A DNA stretch of 64,000 nt from Hedera helix (Eukaryota > Streptophyta > Magnoliopsida > Apiales > Araliaceae). Where the stretch lies: assembly GCA_947179155.2 (NCBI GenBank), contig OX359267.1:59132792-59196791 (forward strand), in the 5' to 3' direction. The translations under genes and the position numbers were made by a program. The notes below the pieces were generated by a model that saw nothing but the letters and a program-made list of their open reading frames with translations, was not told the origin of the DNA and did not search any database. Shown here in pieces: positions 10,801-21,550 of the stretch (position 1 is the first letter of the stretch; the number at the start of each line of letters is the position of its first letter).

Positions 10801-11275
10801 CAACGACGGAGATCATGTATTCTTACGTGTTTCTCCATGGAAAGGGGTTACGAGATTCGGAAAGAAAGGAAAACTCAACCCTCGATTTATTGGCCCATTT
10901 GAAATCCTCGATCGGGTGGGAACTGTAGCTTACAGACTAGCCCTACCACCAAGTATGTCTCGCATCCATAACGTTTTTCACATATCTATGTTACGTAAAT
11001 ATGTGAAGGACCCAAACCACGTCATTGAGTTAGAACCAGACGTTATAGCAGAAGATTTAACGTATGAGGAAGTACCTGTTAAGATCCTAGATAAGAAGGA
11101 GCAGATCTTACGCTCAAAGGTTATACCTCAAGTTAAGGTTTTATGGAGGAACCAAGATATTGAGGAAATGACCTGGGAGCTAGAATCTGAGATGAAGTCT
11201 AGGTATCCATACCTCTTCGAAATGTCAGGTACGTCAATTTCGGGGACGAAATTTCATAAGGAGGGGAGGTTGTAA
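7838..11275 (+). CDS. pol: Ty3/gypsy Pol polyprotein (protease-RT-RNase H-integrase-chromodomain)
   Basis: About 1,145 aa from ATG 7838; the frame is open upstream to at least 7667, so fusion to ORF1 by frameshift is also possible. Domains in order: aspartic protease with DTGSTHSFIS (DTG near 7886); reverse transcriptase with the YPLPRIDD, MPFGLTNAPAAF and catalytic FIDDIL motifs (near 8888); RNase H with YSDASGKGLG and TDHKSLKYF; integrase with an HHCC zinc finger (HNTPFAIHPGG...CLTCQ), the catalytic Asp residues in MDFVTGLP and VSDRDPRF and the Glu in DGQSERTIQ. The C-terminus holds a chromodomain-like segment ending in VLWRNQDIEEMTWELE, diagnostic of Tekay/Del chromoviruses and thought to steer integration to particular chromatin. 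No stop or frameshift interrupts it. The ORF runs five bases into the 3' LTR. Confidence 0.96.
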   Translation: MTGKLFINSREVYALLDTGSTHSFISPACAQRLNLTPENLDFDLSVETPLGEMTITSTVYKSCLVQINNLTLPVDLISLEMHEFDVILGIDWLTIHHAKIDCFHKIISFHIPNQPIMQIQATKPLKSITVISSHKAIRLLKNGCQAFLAHVTDLNKNTSNLNDIPIVNEFPDVFPEELPGLPPNREIEFCIDLEPGTKPISKTPYRMAPIELQELKVQLQELLDTGFIRPSASPWGAPVLFVKKKDGSMRLCIDYRELNHVTIKNRYPLPRIDDMFDQLQGAQHFSKIDLRSGYHQLKVKAEDIPKTAFRTRYGHYEFLVMPFGLTNAPAAFMDMMNRIFKEYLDHFVVVFIDDILIYSKSREDHEQHLRLILQKLRENKLYAKLKKCEFWLEEVTFLGHVISSQGISVDPAKIETVLNWEQPKTVTEVRSFLGLAGYYRRFVEGFSRIATPLTQLTRKSTKFIWSEQCEKSFQELKRRLVSAPVLTIPSGSGEFVIYSDASGKGLGCVLMQHGKVIAYASRQLKDYEKNYPTHDLELAAVVFALKIWRHYLYGEKVDIYTDHKSLKYFFTQKELNMRQRRWLELLKDYDHTIQYHPGKANVVADALSRKSYASTSALLTTQKRILYDLQKMEMELKTPGTHSKIAHVRVEPALIDKIKAAQATDPELINMIKKVQEGTIPEARIDEKGILRVNSRLCVPNDPELKHKIMMEAHNTPFAIHPGGTKMYRDLRHTFWWNNMKREIAEFISRCLTCQRVKAEHQVPKGPLQPLEVPEWKWEHINMDFVTGLPKVSQGLDAIWVIVDRLTKSAHFLPIRENFSLERLAGMYINEIVRLHGMPVSIVSDRDPRFTSRFWISLQKAMGTELRFSSAYHPQTDGQSERTIQTLEDLLRLCVLDFKGSWDKYLPLVEFSYNNSYQASIGMAPFEALYGRKCRSPVCWNEVGEAKLLGPELVRLTTEKIQMIRQRIQTAQERQKSYADLHRRDERFNDGDHVFLRVSPWKGVTRFGKKGKLNPRFIGPFEILDRVGTVAYRLALPPSMSRIHNVFHISMLRKYVKDPNHVIELEPDVIAEDLTYEEVPVKILDKKEQILRSKVIPQVKVLWRNQDIEEMTWELESEMKSRYPYLFEMSGTSISGTKFHKEGRL
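11258..11269 (+). promoter_or_regulatory. Polypurine tract
   Basis: AAGGAGGGGAGG sits one base before the 3' LTR, the expected plus-strand primer of the retrotransposon. It overlaps the end of the pol ORF. Confidence 0.92.
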
Positions 11276-14200
11276 GACCCCGAATTTTATGAAATATATA
11301 ATTTAATTTTTCTTCATATATATTTTTTTTTTTTCATGAAACAGTAAGTGGTTAAATTGACAAAATTGAAAGTTAAGGATGTTATGTGCAAATTTTATTT
11401 TGACGGACAATATTCTTTTTGTCGGGGAATATTCGTTTTGTCGGGGAATATTCGGGCCGTACGACGACGCCGAAATAACAAATTATTTGTGGACCCCACA
11501 ACGGAATATTTGTCGGATATAGAAAACGACAGAAGTAACCTTTTTAAATAAAAATAGTCAACGGTGTTAACTGTTAAAATACCGGTGATAAAAGAATAGT
11601 AGCATACGGTAATTTATGGTATTTTCTGTAGCACACGGTACTCTACAGTAGCACACGGTATTGCACAGTGTCTCATATTATTGGTCTGATAATTGACACC
11701 GTAATTGTTACGCATCATTTCATCAATAATTGTCACTGCATAATATTTTATATTATCAATTCAATTATTGTTGCTACACAGTATTTTGCATTATTGATTC
11801 AATAATTGTCATTACACTGTATTTCATATCATCGAGTCAATAATTGTTGGTGCACTGTAGTTTAAAATTATTGAATCTAATAATTGTCACAGTAGCAAAT
11901 ACACTATAATTTATATTATTAAATTAATAAAAATATGTAACGTGTTTCTTACATTATTGTGGTAACATTATTTTATATGTTGGACTCACAGGAAGAATAA
12001 ATAAATAAATAAATAAATAAATAAAAAATAAAATAATTAATTTTACTATTTGAAATAGTAACGTGAATAGTGACGTGAATAGTACGTGAATAGTAAGAAA
12101 CATGTGGGACCCATTGTGGGGCCCACATGAAATGTGAGAAATGTGTTTTGCTGGATGGTTGGTGGAGGCTGCTGCGCAGCCTCTGCTGAAATTTTTTTTT
12201 ATTTCACCTACCGCGCATAGTAACTTCTTTTCTCCTATAAATAGCTTGTTCAGCTGAATAGAAAAATCACACCTAAAACATAAAATTTTTCTATAAGAAT
12301 TTTATAAGTTTTCTCTGAGAATAGTAAGGTTATTTTGAGAGTTTGAAAGCCAAAAGGAGTGCAGGAATTTTTCAAGTAAGTCTTTTATTAAAGAGTAGTT
12401 ATTTCATAAATTCCTATTTTCACGGTATTCACAAATCTTCCTTTAAAAGACTTTTTTTTGGAAGACTTTATTTTGAAAAATTATATATTTTTATATACTG
12501 TGAATAGTAACGCCGTGAATGAATAGTAACCTCGGGATGAATAGTAACTCCGGGATGAATAGTAACCCGCGAGTGAACAGTAACCCCTGAATAGTAACTT
12601 CGAGAATAGTAATTTAATTTTAAGTTTTTATTATTTTGTTATTATATTATACTATTTGATCAAATCACTTTTAACAAATTTATAATATACGAGTTAGTAC
12701 GCACCATGAATTTTTATATGTGATATTTACTGATTATATTAAAAATATATAGGTTGATCAACCTCATTTAAATCAATATCCAGTCACGTGTTAAGGTAAG
12801 GAATACCATTCAATTCAAACTCTTAAATTTACTGTGGTAAGGAATTTCATTTTCTTTCATACTCTTAAACTTACTACGGTAAGGAATATCATATTCTTTC
12901 ATTTTCTATTATTTAAACTTACTACGGTAAAGGGTATCACTCTTTTCATCATCATAAATGGATATTATTTTCTTTCTTACTTGAAGGGATTATCATTCTT
13001 TGATTCTCGAAAATAATATCGTTTCTTTCTTGTGCCATTTATTTCCATGTATTAAATTGTGGGAATAATCTTACGGCGCGGTTTACCGCCTGTTGGTGAA
13101 TAACCTTTTGTATTCATTCCTTATTAATCTTTGAGAATAACCTTACGGTGCGGATTATCGCCTGTTTGGTGAATAACTCTTCGTATTCAAATTGATGGGA
13201 ATAACCTTACGGCGCGGATTATCGCCTGTTTGGTGAATAACTATTCGTATTCAAATTGATGGGAATAACCTTACGGTGCGGATTATCGCCTGTTGGTGAA
13301 TAACCCTTTTTATTTGTCTCGTGTGGAAATAATTGTCTACACGAATTATCACATGACACTTTTATTCCATATTCGTAAGTGATATCATTTTCCTTTATAC
13401 TCATAAGGGATACCATCTTTTTCATCTTCCATTATTCAAACTTACTATGGTAAGGGATATTAATTTCCTTCACCGTTTGTTAATCAAACCTGCTACGGTA
13501 AGGGATATTATTTTCTTTCATACTCCTAAATCGAAACTTATTATGGAACTATTGCTTCTATAATTCCTGAAAATATTATATGTTCCATAATAGTTGAACT
13601 TCATTATTTCAACTGAACCTTCCTATTTACGTGAACATTTCTATTGAACTGTAATCGTTATTCTGAACTGTGGATCTTGAATATCATTTTTAAATTTCAC
13701 TCCACATCATGTTGGCAATTTGGACATTATTTGAATCTGCACAAAGTAAACTTCCGATACTTATTGTTTATCCTGTTCTTCTGTTCATCATTTGTATCAC
13801 TGTTATTTGTATTAATCATCAAGAATCAAGCTGTTGTGAATATCTGTGGCCGGGGGCACAGATGTGATATAATTGTTGAACAGATGATAGGTTAAAGGCG
13901 ATATACTAGGTTAAAGGCGATACATCTGTTCGGTGTCTTTTATGACACGTGGTGAATGTTCTCTTTGGCCCGTAGTGCAAAGATGAACTGTTGGTTGGTA
14001 TGATTATGACCAAAGGCTGAATCTGGTATAATCATGACCGTTGGTGTTATATTGAATGTCTTTGGCCCGTAGTGCAAAGACGAACTGTTGATCTGCATGA
14101 TTATGACCAGGAACTGTGAAGTTGTATTATCTTGACTAATGGTATTTCAGATGATAAAAGTTGATGATATTTTTACTAAAAAGAGAAGCGAGTGGACATT

Positions 14201-14658
14201 ATAGTCTGCATTATTCTTCTAATAGATTGTTCATTCCGCTGCTATTATTGATCTGAACGTTGTTTAAGAATTTAACTGCAGTTTTTGATATAAACCTTGT
14301 AGTCTATTGTATTCTATCAAGAACTCAACTGTTGAAGGCTAATGATAAATTATTCGTCATTATCTTAGTCATGATATTTCTTACTGGGCTATTTGAGCTC
14401 ACCCTTTCTTTTCGTTCCATTGTTTTTCAACAGGAGATGAGAACGTAACGGGGTCTAGCCGGGGAATGGAGTGAGAGTGCGGGGATAGCTATCATAGTCT
14501 TCACGTGTTATAAAATAGTGTGGCAATAATAATGAAGACTTAGTTGTGTTGTATTATCCACTGTATTGTTGTACGTTGTATTTCATTGTAATAATTTTGT
14601 TGTAGTCTTTTGACGACTCAAGTTTGGGCTGTGTGGGCCTAGATTTGGGGGCGTCACA
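11271..14658 (+). repeat. 3' long terminal repeat, 3,388 bp
   Basis: Same length, ends and internal arrays as the 5' LTR. No mismatch was seen in the segments compared by eye, including the homopolymer runs near the left end. Its TATA box at 12236-12244 could drive readout transcription into the right-hand flank. Confidence 0.97.
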
Positions 14659-14682
14659 TATATATATATATATATATATAAT
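14659..14682. repeat. (TA)n microsatellite, right half of the insertion target
   Basis: This continues the AT tract seen left of the element. Its first five bases form the right copy of the possible TATAT target duplication. Confidence 0.85.
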
Positions 14683-14938
14683 TATTTTTTCTTTCTTTTT
14701 GGGTAGGGGGTTGGATATGCGTATTTCCGAAGACGGTGAAAATAAATGTACATAATTCTATCCATACGAAGTAGTTACTTTTATTTTGCTATGAAAATTT
14801 TCTGTTTACAAAAAAAATAATGTAGTTGCTGATAATGTGCTCCACCAGCAAGCAGCATAATATAATGTGAATTGAGCTGCTCATCCACTATTCATATGTT
14901 TCAAGGGCATCAAGAGGGGAAAAAAAAGGAAGACGACA

Positions 14939-14940
<2 letters not shown>

Positions 14941-14970
<30 letters not shown>
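14941..14970. repeat. (AT)15 microsatellite
   Basis: A pure AT dinucleotide run of 30 bp. Confidence 0.95.
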
Positions 14971-14973
<3 letters not shown>

Positions 14974-15093
14974 CTCGACATGTTGCAGTAAAGCAACACG
15001 TGGCCCCACTATGCATGGCTTAATTATTCCCACAATCTTAGCGGGCCGTTCAGAAAAGAAATCATTTTCGTTTTCTTAACAAATAAATAAAAG

Positions 15094-15317
15094 GGTCGCT
15101 TAATATGTGTCCTAAGAATACACATTAAGTACGAAAAATAAAAAATGAGACTTATTAAAAATTATTTTTTTATATAGTTACACTGAATTCAACACATGAG
15201 ATTCACTAGAATATTATTATTTTATACATTTAATTTAGTGTGCCTACATAAATAAATAATACTATATATTATTTTCTGCGCTTAATGTGTACCTAAGGGC
15301 ACACATTAAGAAAATCC
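15094..15317. mobile_element. Small MITE-like repeat with palindromic ends
   Basis: The left end carries CTTAATATGTGTCCTAAG followed by an inverted ACACATTAAG (15099-15129). The right end carries CTTAATGTGTACCTAAGG followed by an inverted ACACATTAAG (15281-15310). The termini are thus themselves palindromic and similar to each other, enclosing about 150 bp of AT-rich sequence. No target duplication was established and there is no coding capacity. Confidence 0.5.
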
Positions 15318-16859
15318 TAAATAAAATAGCCAATTGTGTTTTGTGAAAATTAGCAGCGCTAAAATCTCAAGAATCGAAGCAAATAAGATAAGAAAAGAAC
15401 AGAAGTTAAATTAGAGAGAATATAATATTACACTCAAGGGCAAAATGGGAAAAAAATTGTGACGGTGAAAATGGCCTGAGCCGCCGCCCACTCGGCTTTA
15501 TAATACATATTTATTGATTAACTTTGTAGTATATGCTTACCAAACTAAAGAGAGTTGGCCAATAAAATTTTATTTTAATAATTAAGATTGAGATAATATA
15601 ATTTTTAAATTTTATTGTTTATTTCTTTTAATTATGAGAAGTTTATTTTTTCTTCATGTAAAGTTTGTTTGTAAGTATATTTTTTATTCTTTTTATAAAA
15701 TTTGATTAATTATTAATATTATTATAATGGTATATTGAAATTATAAAATTATATTATATTCTTTAAAAAGTGAGATTTTAAAAATAAATAAATAAAAAAC
15801 AATGTAATACTTGATACATGTTTTGATTTTTGACAGATGAATTATGAATGGTGAGATTCAACCGAAAAAATATTCTATATTTTTAAAATAAAAAATTAAT
15901 ATATTCTTCCTTTACACGTATCTGTGAAAAAATAAATTGTTTATTTATTTAAAAAACATAGAATAATCTCTGATTCAACCTCCGATTAATATATGGAGCG
16001 GTACTTCATACATCCAGGTGGACGGGGGTTTGACTTTAACTGGCACAACCCCTCATGTTCTGGGGAAAGGAATCACATTTAGTACAAGAGTGAGGAGATA
16101 TAGGATTTGGACATGGAGGATTGGATTTTCTCCATCGTATGTGCCATGCCATTTAATGTCTTTTAACCTTCTGGACCCGCAAGGAGTGGAGAGAGGAGAG
16201 GCACTCAAATAATTTTGTCAAGTCAAATTGTTACTGTTTTTGGTTTAAGCAAGCTCGTGATTTTTTAAAACTTGACTTTGCTAGGTTTAATTATAAAATT
16301 TTAGTATAATGCTATCTAGTTTTAATTTTTTTTCAAATAATGTGATATTAAATAAGCTAATAATAATATTAAAGTTATAAAAAAATTTATTTTTAATAAT
16401 TTTATATAATATAATCAATCACAAAATATATACTCAAATCAATTAATATAATGATTCCACATAATTTGAGATAAAATTTTGATATACTTATAATACTTTA
16501 AAATTATGCACCAACTTGACATGTCTACTAACTAGACACTTTGACTAGATGGGTCGGAGGCAATTGGTTTAGAATGGAGGGTAAATTTTTACCATTTTCC
16601 TTGAGAGCAGTAACAACTTTAGCAATAAGTGATGTAAGTAAGGTGACGTATAATTTTTTTAAACAGAAGATACAAACTCACAATGCATCATATATTGTAT
16701 TGAAAATAAATTACTTACTATATATACTGAAAATATCACTACCCTCCTCTAATCCTCTTAAACCAAATTATTTAGGTAAATTTAAACTCTCATGGTTCAT
16801 CTCTCGTGAATATGTACACTTAAGACTACAAACGATTCGATTCAATTCGAACTCAAATA

Positions 16860-17320
16860 CTATTAGTTGAATTTAAATATATTCGTATAATATGATTGAA
16901 CCAACACATATGTACAAGTTCGGATCATTAGTTGTTCGTAAACATATTTTAGTTCACGAACATAGTTGAATAACATCATGTTTACGAACATTTAAACATT
17001 CACGAACATAAACTCGTTCGTGGACAATTCATGAACATATTCGAATTTGATCAAATTCACAAACATTTAAATCAACTCATTACATGTACTGGAAAAAAAA
17101 AACAGTTAAATAAAATTCGAACTTGAGTATTTCAAAAATTACTCGCGAACTAATCAAATCGAACCAAATCCAAATTGTTCATGAATAAAGTTGAATTGAA
17201 CCACATGATTCGTGAACATGTTCGATCGAGTAATTGAACGCAATACCTTATACAAATTCGACTTGATAAGTTAATCAAATTAAACTGAACTAAATCTATT
17301 CGCAAACGGTTCGATTCGTT
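16860..17320. repeat. GTTCGTGAAC-motif repeat region
   Basis: Variants of TTCACGAAC / GTTCGTGAA in both orientations recur every 20-50 bp (for example around 16910-17010 and 17150-17230), mixed with TTCGAAC/ATTCGA motifs. This is a dispersed plant repeat pattern of unknown class, possibly part of a decayed DNA transposon. No ends could be fixed. Confidence 0.4.
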
Positions 17321-20300
17321 CTTGAGCCTATGCACACCGAGCGAGTCCCAGCGAATAAGTCAGATTAAGTTTAAGCGAAGCTCGTCAGTTCTGCTGAGTA
17401 CTTCTATAACTTGAGACCCCGTCCACATTATTTGCTCAATAATTTATAACTACTAGACGGCTTATTTTTCTGCCACTACCACCGGTTATAAAAGAAGGGG
17501 AAGATAAAAATAATTTAATATATAATGGGGCCCATGTCTTATGACATATAATGCCTAGCATCATCCGGCAATTTTTTTGGTTTAAAATAAAATTTGAAAA
17601 TATAATTTATAAGCACAGACACCAAATGTTGAGAGTTTAATCGTTTTAATACCCACAAAATTAGGCATGTCTGCAGAAATATAACATATTAAAAGACATT
17701 ATGAATTGACCATATATTAAAAATAGGGTCAGAGGTCTACTTATAACTAATAATTGGAAAGCGAATTTACATTTTAATTAATAGATTACTAAAATAATTT
17801 TTGTAAAGTTTTCTAAAAAGTATTTGAGTACTTTTACACTTATTTATATTTTTTATTCTCTAAGTTTACTGGCACTAAAAATAAATGAATATAGTCTTAT
17901 CTTATTTCATCTCTTTAATTCAAAAATAGATTATACTCATTTGTTTTTAATATAAATAATTTTAATAAATAAAAAATATGAGTAAATTTAAAAAATTTCA
18001 AAATATTTATGAGGATACTATTTAACTTTTACATGAAAACTCTTTTTCTAATGTTAATGGAAATATTTCACTTCAATCCATTGTCCCGTCAAAAGTCCAA
18101 AAGTATTGATTGAAGAGAAAAATCTGGCTAAACATCCAAACATTGCGCTATTTCTTTTTCTTTCCTCCAAGTATTTATACATAATTAATATTTTCACAAA
18201 TACAAATATTAATTATACAAAAAAAAATTTATATGAATAATAAATAAAGTTTATTTTTGCATGAGAGAGTTTCGTATTGAATCTTGTTATGTATTATAAT
18301 AAATTTATGCTAAATTATAATTACGAAACTTATCAATGCATGATATTAATAAGAATGATAGAAGAATTCTATTTATTACACATCTTTTTAAAAAAATTAT
18401 CACTAATATTTATGCAGGTAAATAACAATCAAAAAATTGATAAAACATTTACAATATATATTATAACACTTTATTTCCGAAATAGAAAAAAAAAATTACG
18501 CATAAACACAATAAAAATAATATAATAATACCATAGCTCTAAATTGGGAAAAGAATAGTCTTAATAAACAATAAATGCCATTGGTTAAACGACCATAACT
18601 GTCAAATCGATTCGAACCACAAACTAAATTATTTATTACAATCCTAAATAACAAATAATTTCAAATAAATCAAAATATCATAATTTAAACAAAATATCTA
18701 AAACAATTGAATAAAAAGAAACTCTTATCACACTCACTCTTAATCTTCTTGATTATTTACTATAAAAAAAATATAGTATGATCTAAATATTCAGTACGAA
18801 TATAAAGTATATAAATAATGAAATGAAATAAATAACTCAATAAACTGAGCTGAATTGAAACGAATAAAACTATTACAACAAAATAGTAAGTTTAATAAAT
18901 TGGTTGGATGTTATTTTATACTGAGTTCATAAATTGAACAAAATATATATTATCACACAAACAAGTTATAACAATACCACATAAGCATGAGATACATTGG
19001 ACCGTCCGAATTCAGATACATGCAAAATTAGAATATGTGTTTGGCACAAATATCACCAATCCACATAACAAACACATAAATTTAAGGTCAACTCGTACGT
19101 TTTCCAAAATAAAATTACAATATGGCCAATTCTCATCATAGCACAAATGAAGACGTCGTGGACTAATTATACTGTCATGAAATGTATCATTCATCAATTC
19201 CAAGAGTACATGTCTATGGTACTCCTGCAAATGGTGATAACTTAGGTATATTTTATGGTATATTCTAACAAATATATAATATCATAATACATGTGACACA
19301 ATACCAACAAAAAAATTATAATATGTACATATACCGAAATTAATCATTTACACAAAGTCTCCAATAATATATAAACATGTATATTTCTATAAAGAATCAA
19401 AATAAATTACTAAGTGTGATAAACTAGTTTAGGAAATACAAATATGAGTTGTAAATATTAACGTCAAAATAGAACTATCACATGAACTCGATAAGGAATA
19501 ATCATGGGAAAAAAATACTATGATTCTCATTATAAGCTAAATGAATAAATTAAAATTAAAAAGAGTATCACTTAAATAGTAAAAAAATCATACTTGAATT
19601 AAGCAATATAATACACATAAATTATTCTAAATAACACTCGTTATACTCCCGTTGTTCGAACTAACAAAAAAAAAAAAAAATTTACAAGCTTAATGAAAAT
19701 TACAATCTTAGGTTTAATAATTCTTAAAATTTATAATTATTTACACTTTATTATTATTTTGGAAATCAATACACTCCTCACTATATAAATTATAAAAGTT
19801 CTATGCTTGCTGACTAATACAAAACCATCAGGGATACTATGATAGTTACTTTATGCAATATAAAGTACTGTAACACGCAGCCTGGATACAATGCTATTCA
19901 ATGGTTTAATTTTTTTTAATTGATTTTAATCATTATATATAACTCATCTCTTGATGTGATCCATAATAACTTATTCATGCACATATTCTTTCCAACATGC
20001 CAATTATATATCTAGTGTACACACGTATTATACATATAAGATACGTATATGCTAATGTTATCTATCATTCAATTAACTTTTAACATAGTATTTTTAATAA
20101 TTTAAGGTACGTAGTCATAACTTACCAATTCTTCTTGCTCAATACTTCGATTAGTTCTTCTTCTTTTTCTTGATCTTCTGCCGCTCCATTCCGTTCTCTC
20201 AGTTGGTTTAAGATGTAGTGCGGCCGTGTAATTATTAATTATCTTGTTAATTCTTTTAATTTTAATAGGATATAATATTATTTAAATATAAATTAGACCC

Positions 20301-21376
20301 AATTAATTTTAAAGTTCAATTTTACTAAATTAATTTATCCATCACTTATTATTACTTTATTAACCCACATAAATTATTTATAAATTTTATCCAAATATAA
20401 AATAGAATTTAAATAAAATATTTTAAATATTATAATTATTTAGTGGGTATTTTTCATTTCGTATTTATATTTTTCTTATTAATGGTGTAAAGAGTTGGAC
20501 TTGATGTGTCTAAAACGCACAACAGTATAATGCAATTCTGAAGTATGCCAGTATGAGATTGGAGGTGCAGACCCACCAGAGCTTATTCTGGATTGACTGT
20601 CTACCTATTTTTCCTACTCCCTGCGTTTTTCAATTAGATAAGTGTATTGTTTTATTCTAAAAAAAATAGGTAATAATATCCAAATTATAAAATTAATATT
20701 AATTTTAAATATTTTAAATTTAAAATTAATATGAATTCAATTAGTTTATGTCAATCAATTATAAATTACCTAAAATGTAATACTAGCTAGTTATAAAATT
20801 TATTATTTTTAAAATTTAAATGAATCACGCCAATTTTAAATTTAAAAACGTCTTAAGTTGACTTTTAAAAGGTCAATAATGATCTTATAATTTAGAATAT
20901 ATAGAATAATATATTTTGATTTTTGTAATCACTTTAAAAAATGTTAAAATTATAAATTAATATGAAAGTATTAAAAAATAATTAAAATAAACTATTATTG
21001 TTGTTGTATTTGTTAGTTTCACAACTTAAAATGATTACGTATTAATTTTAATTTTTTTAGAATTTGACAACTTAATTTAAAAATTTATAATGTATAAACG
21101 GAGGAAAAGGGAGCAAGTAAAACCAGCATAAATGAAATGGGTTCCTAGCTTTGAAAGTTTAAGTCCATAAATAATTAATTTTAATGTAAGAAAATTTGAT
21201 AGATAATCAAACTGAAAAGATGTGGAGTTTCCCCGGAAAAAATAAAAAATAAAAAAACGTATAGAGCTAGCTGAAAAGAAACACGTATAATATACGTGTG
21301 CTAAAGGAAATCCCCCAGGCCAGTCCAACTGAGAGCTGAAATTGAATTTCAGGCGACCTGGGATGGTTTTAGGCTT

Positions 21377-21389
21377 AAACCCTAAACCC
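21377..21389 (+). promoter_or_regulatory. Telo-box-like element upstream of CPN60
   Basis: AAACCCTAAACCC lies about 160 bp before the CPN60 start codon. Telo-boxes of this type are known in promoters of plant translation, cell-cycle and organelle-biogenesis genes. A role here is an inference. Confidence 0.55.
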
Positions 21390-21550
21390 AAGGTCGGTCT
21401 GATATTTCAAAGCAGTGCAGCCGCGTGCCTCCCTCGAACCCTTCTGAACCCCGAAACTTTTCTGTTTTGTCACTTTCTCTCTCTCGTTCTTACTCTCACT
21501 GTGCCTCGCACACATTATATTATATAGTATATTAGGTAGGGTGATCGGCG

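Larger units (their letters stand above)
3637..14658 (+). mobile_element. Complete Ty3/gypsy LTR retrotransposon, Tekay/Del chromovirus lineage, gag replaced
   Basis: An 11,022-bp element bounded by TG...CA LTRs (3637-7024 and 11271-14658). It has an initiator-Met-type primer-binding site, a polypurine tract, an unrecognised first ORF and a complete pol. Pol order is protease, reverse transcriptase, RNase H, integrase, so it is Ty3/gypsy. The chromodomain-like C-terminus and the long LTRs fit the Tekay/Del clade. Flanks are TATAT on both sides, compatible with a 5-bp target duplication, although the site lies in an (AT)n tract. No difference between LTRs was found in the stretches compared, so insertion is very recent. 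The normal gag capsid/nucleocapsid region is absent: protease sequence starts almost directly after the 202-aa ORF. The element may therefore depend on Gag supplied in trans (inference). Confidence 0.97.
14683..21376. other. 6.7-kb gene-poor AT-rich intergenic region
   Basis: No gene can be supported. Contents are an (AT)15 tract (14941-14970), a small palindrome-ended repeat (15094-15317), a GTTCGTGAAC-rich repeat zone (16860-17320) and long AT-rich DNA from about 17500 to 20500. Reading frames at 16018-16212, 16541-16870, 18277-18525 and 19012-19230 are short and low-complexity with no recognisable domains. The last kilobase leads into the CPN60 promoter. Confidence 0.5.

Noticed and set aside
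8284..10816. Minus-strand ORFs opposite pol
   Set aside because: Shadows of the intact polyprotein on the plus strand.
3637..14658. Interpreting the element as an integrated virus
   Set aside because: No envelope or movement gene, classical plant chromovirus pol with chromodomain and long LTRs; it is an LTR retrotransposon.
16018..19230. Small ORFs in the gene-poor region
   Set aside because: AT-rich, short, no motif, no splice partners and no neighbouring homologous exons.
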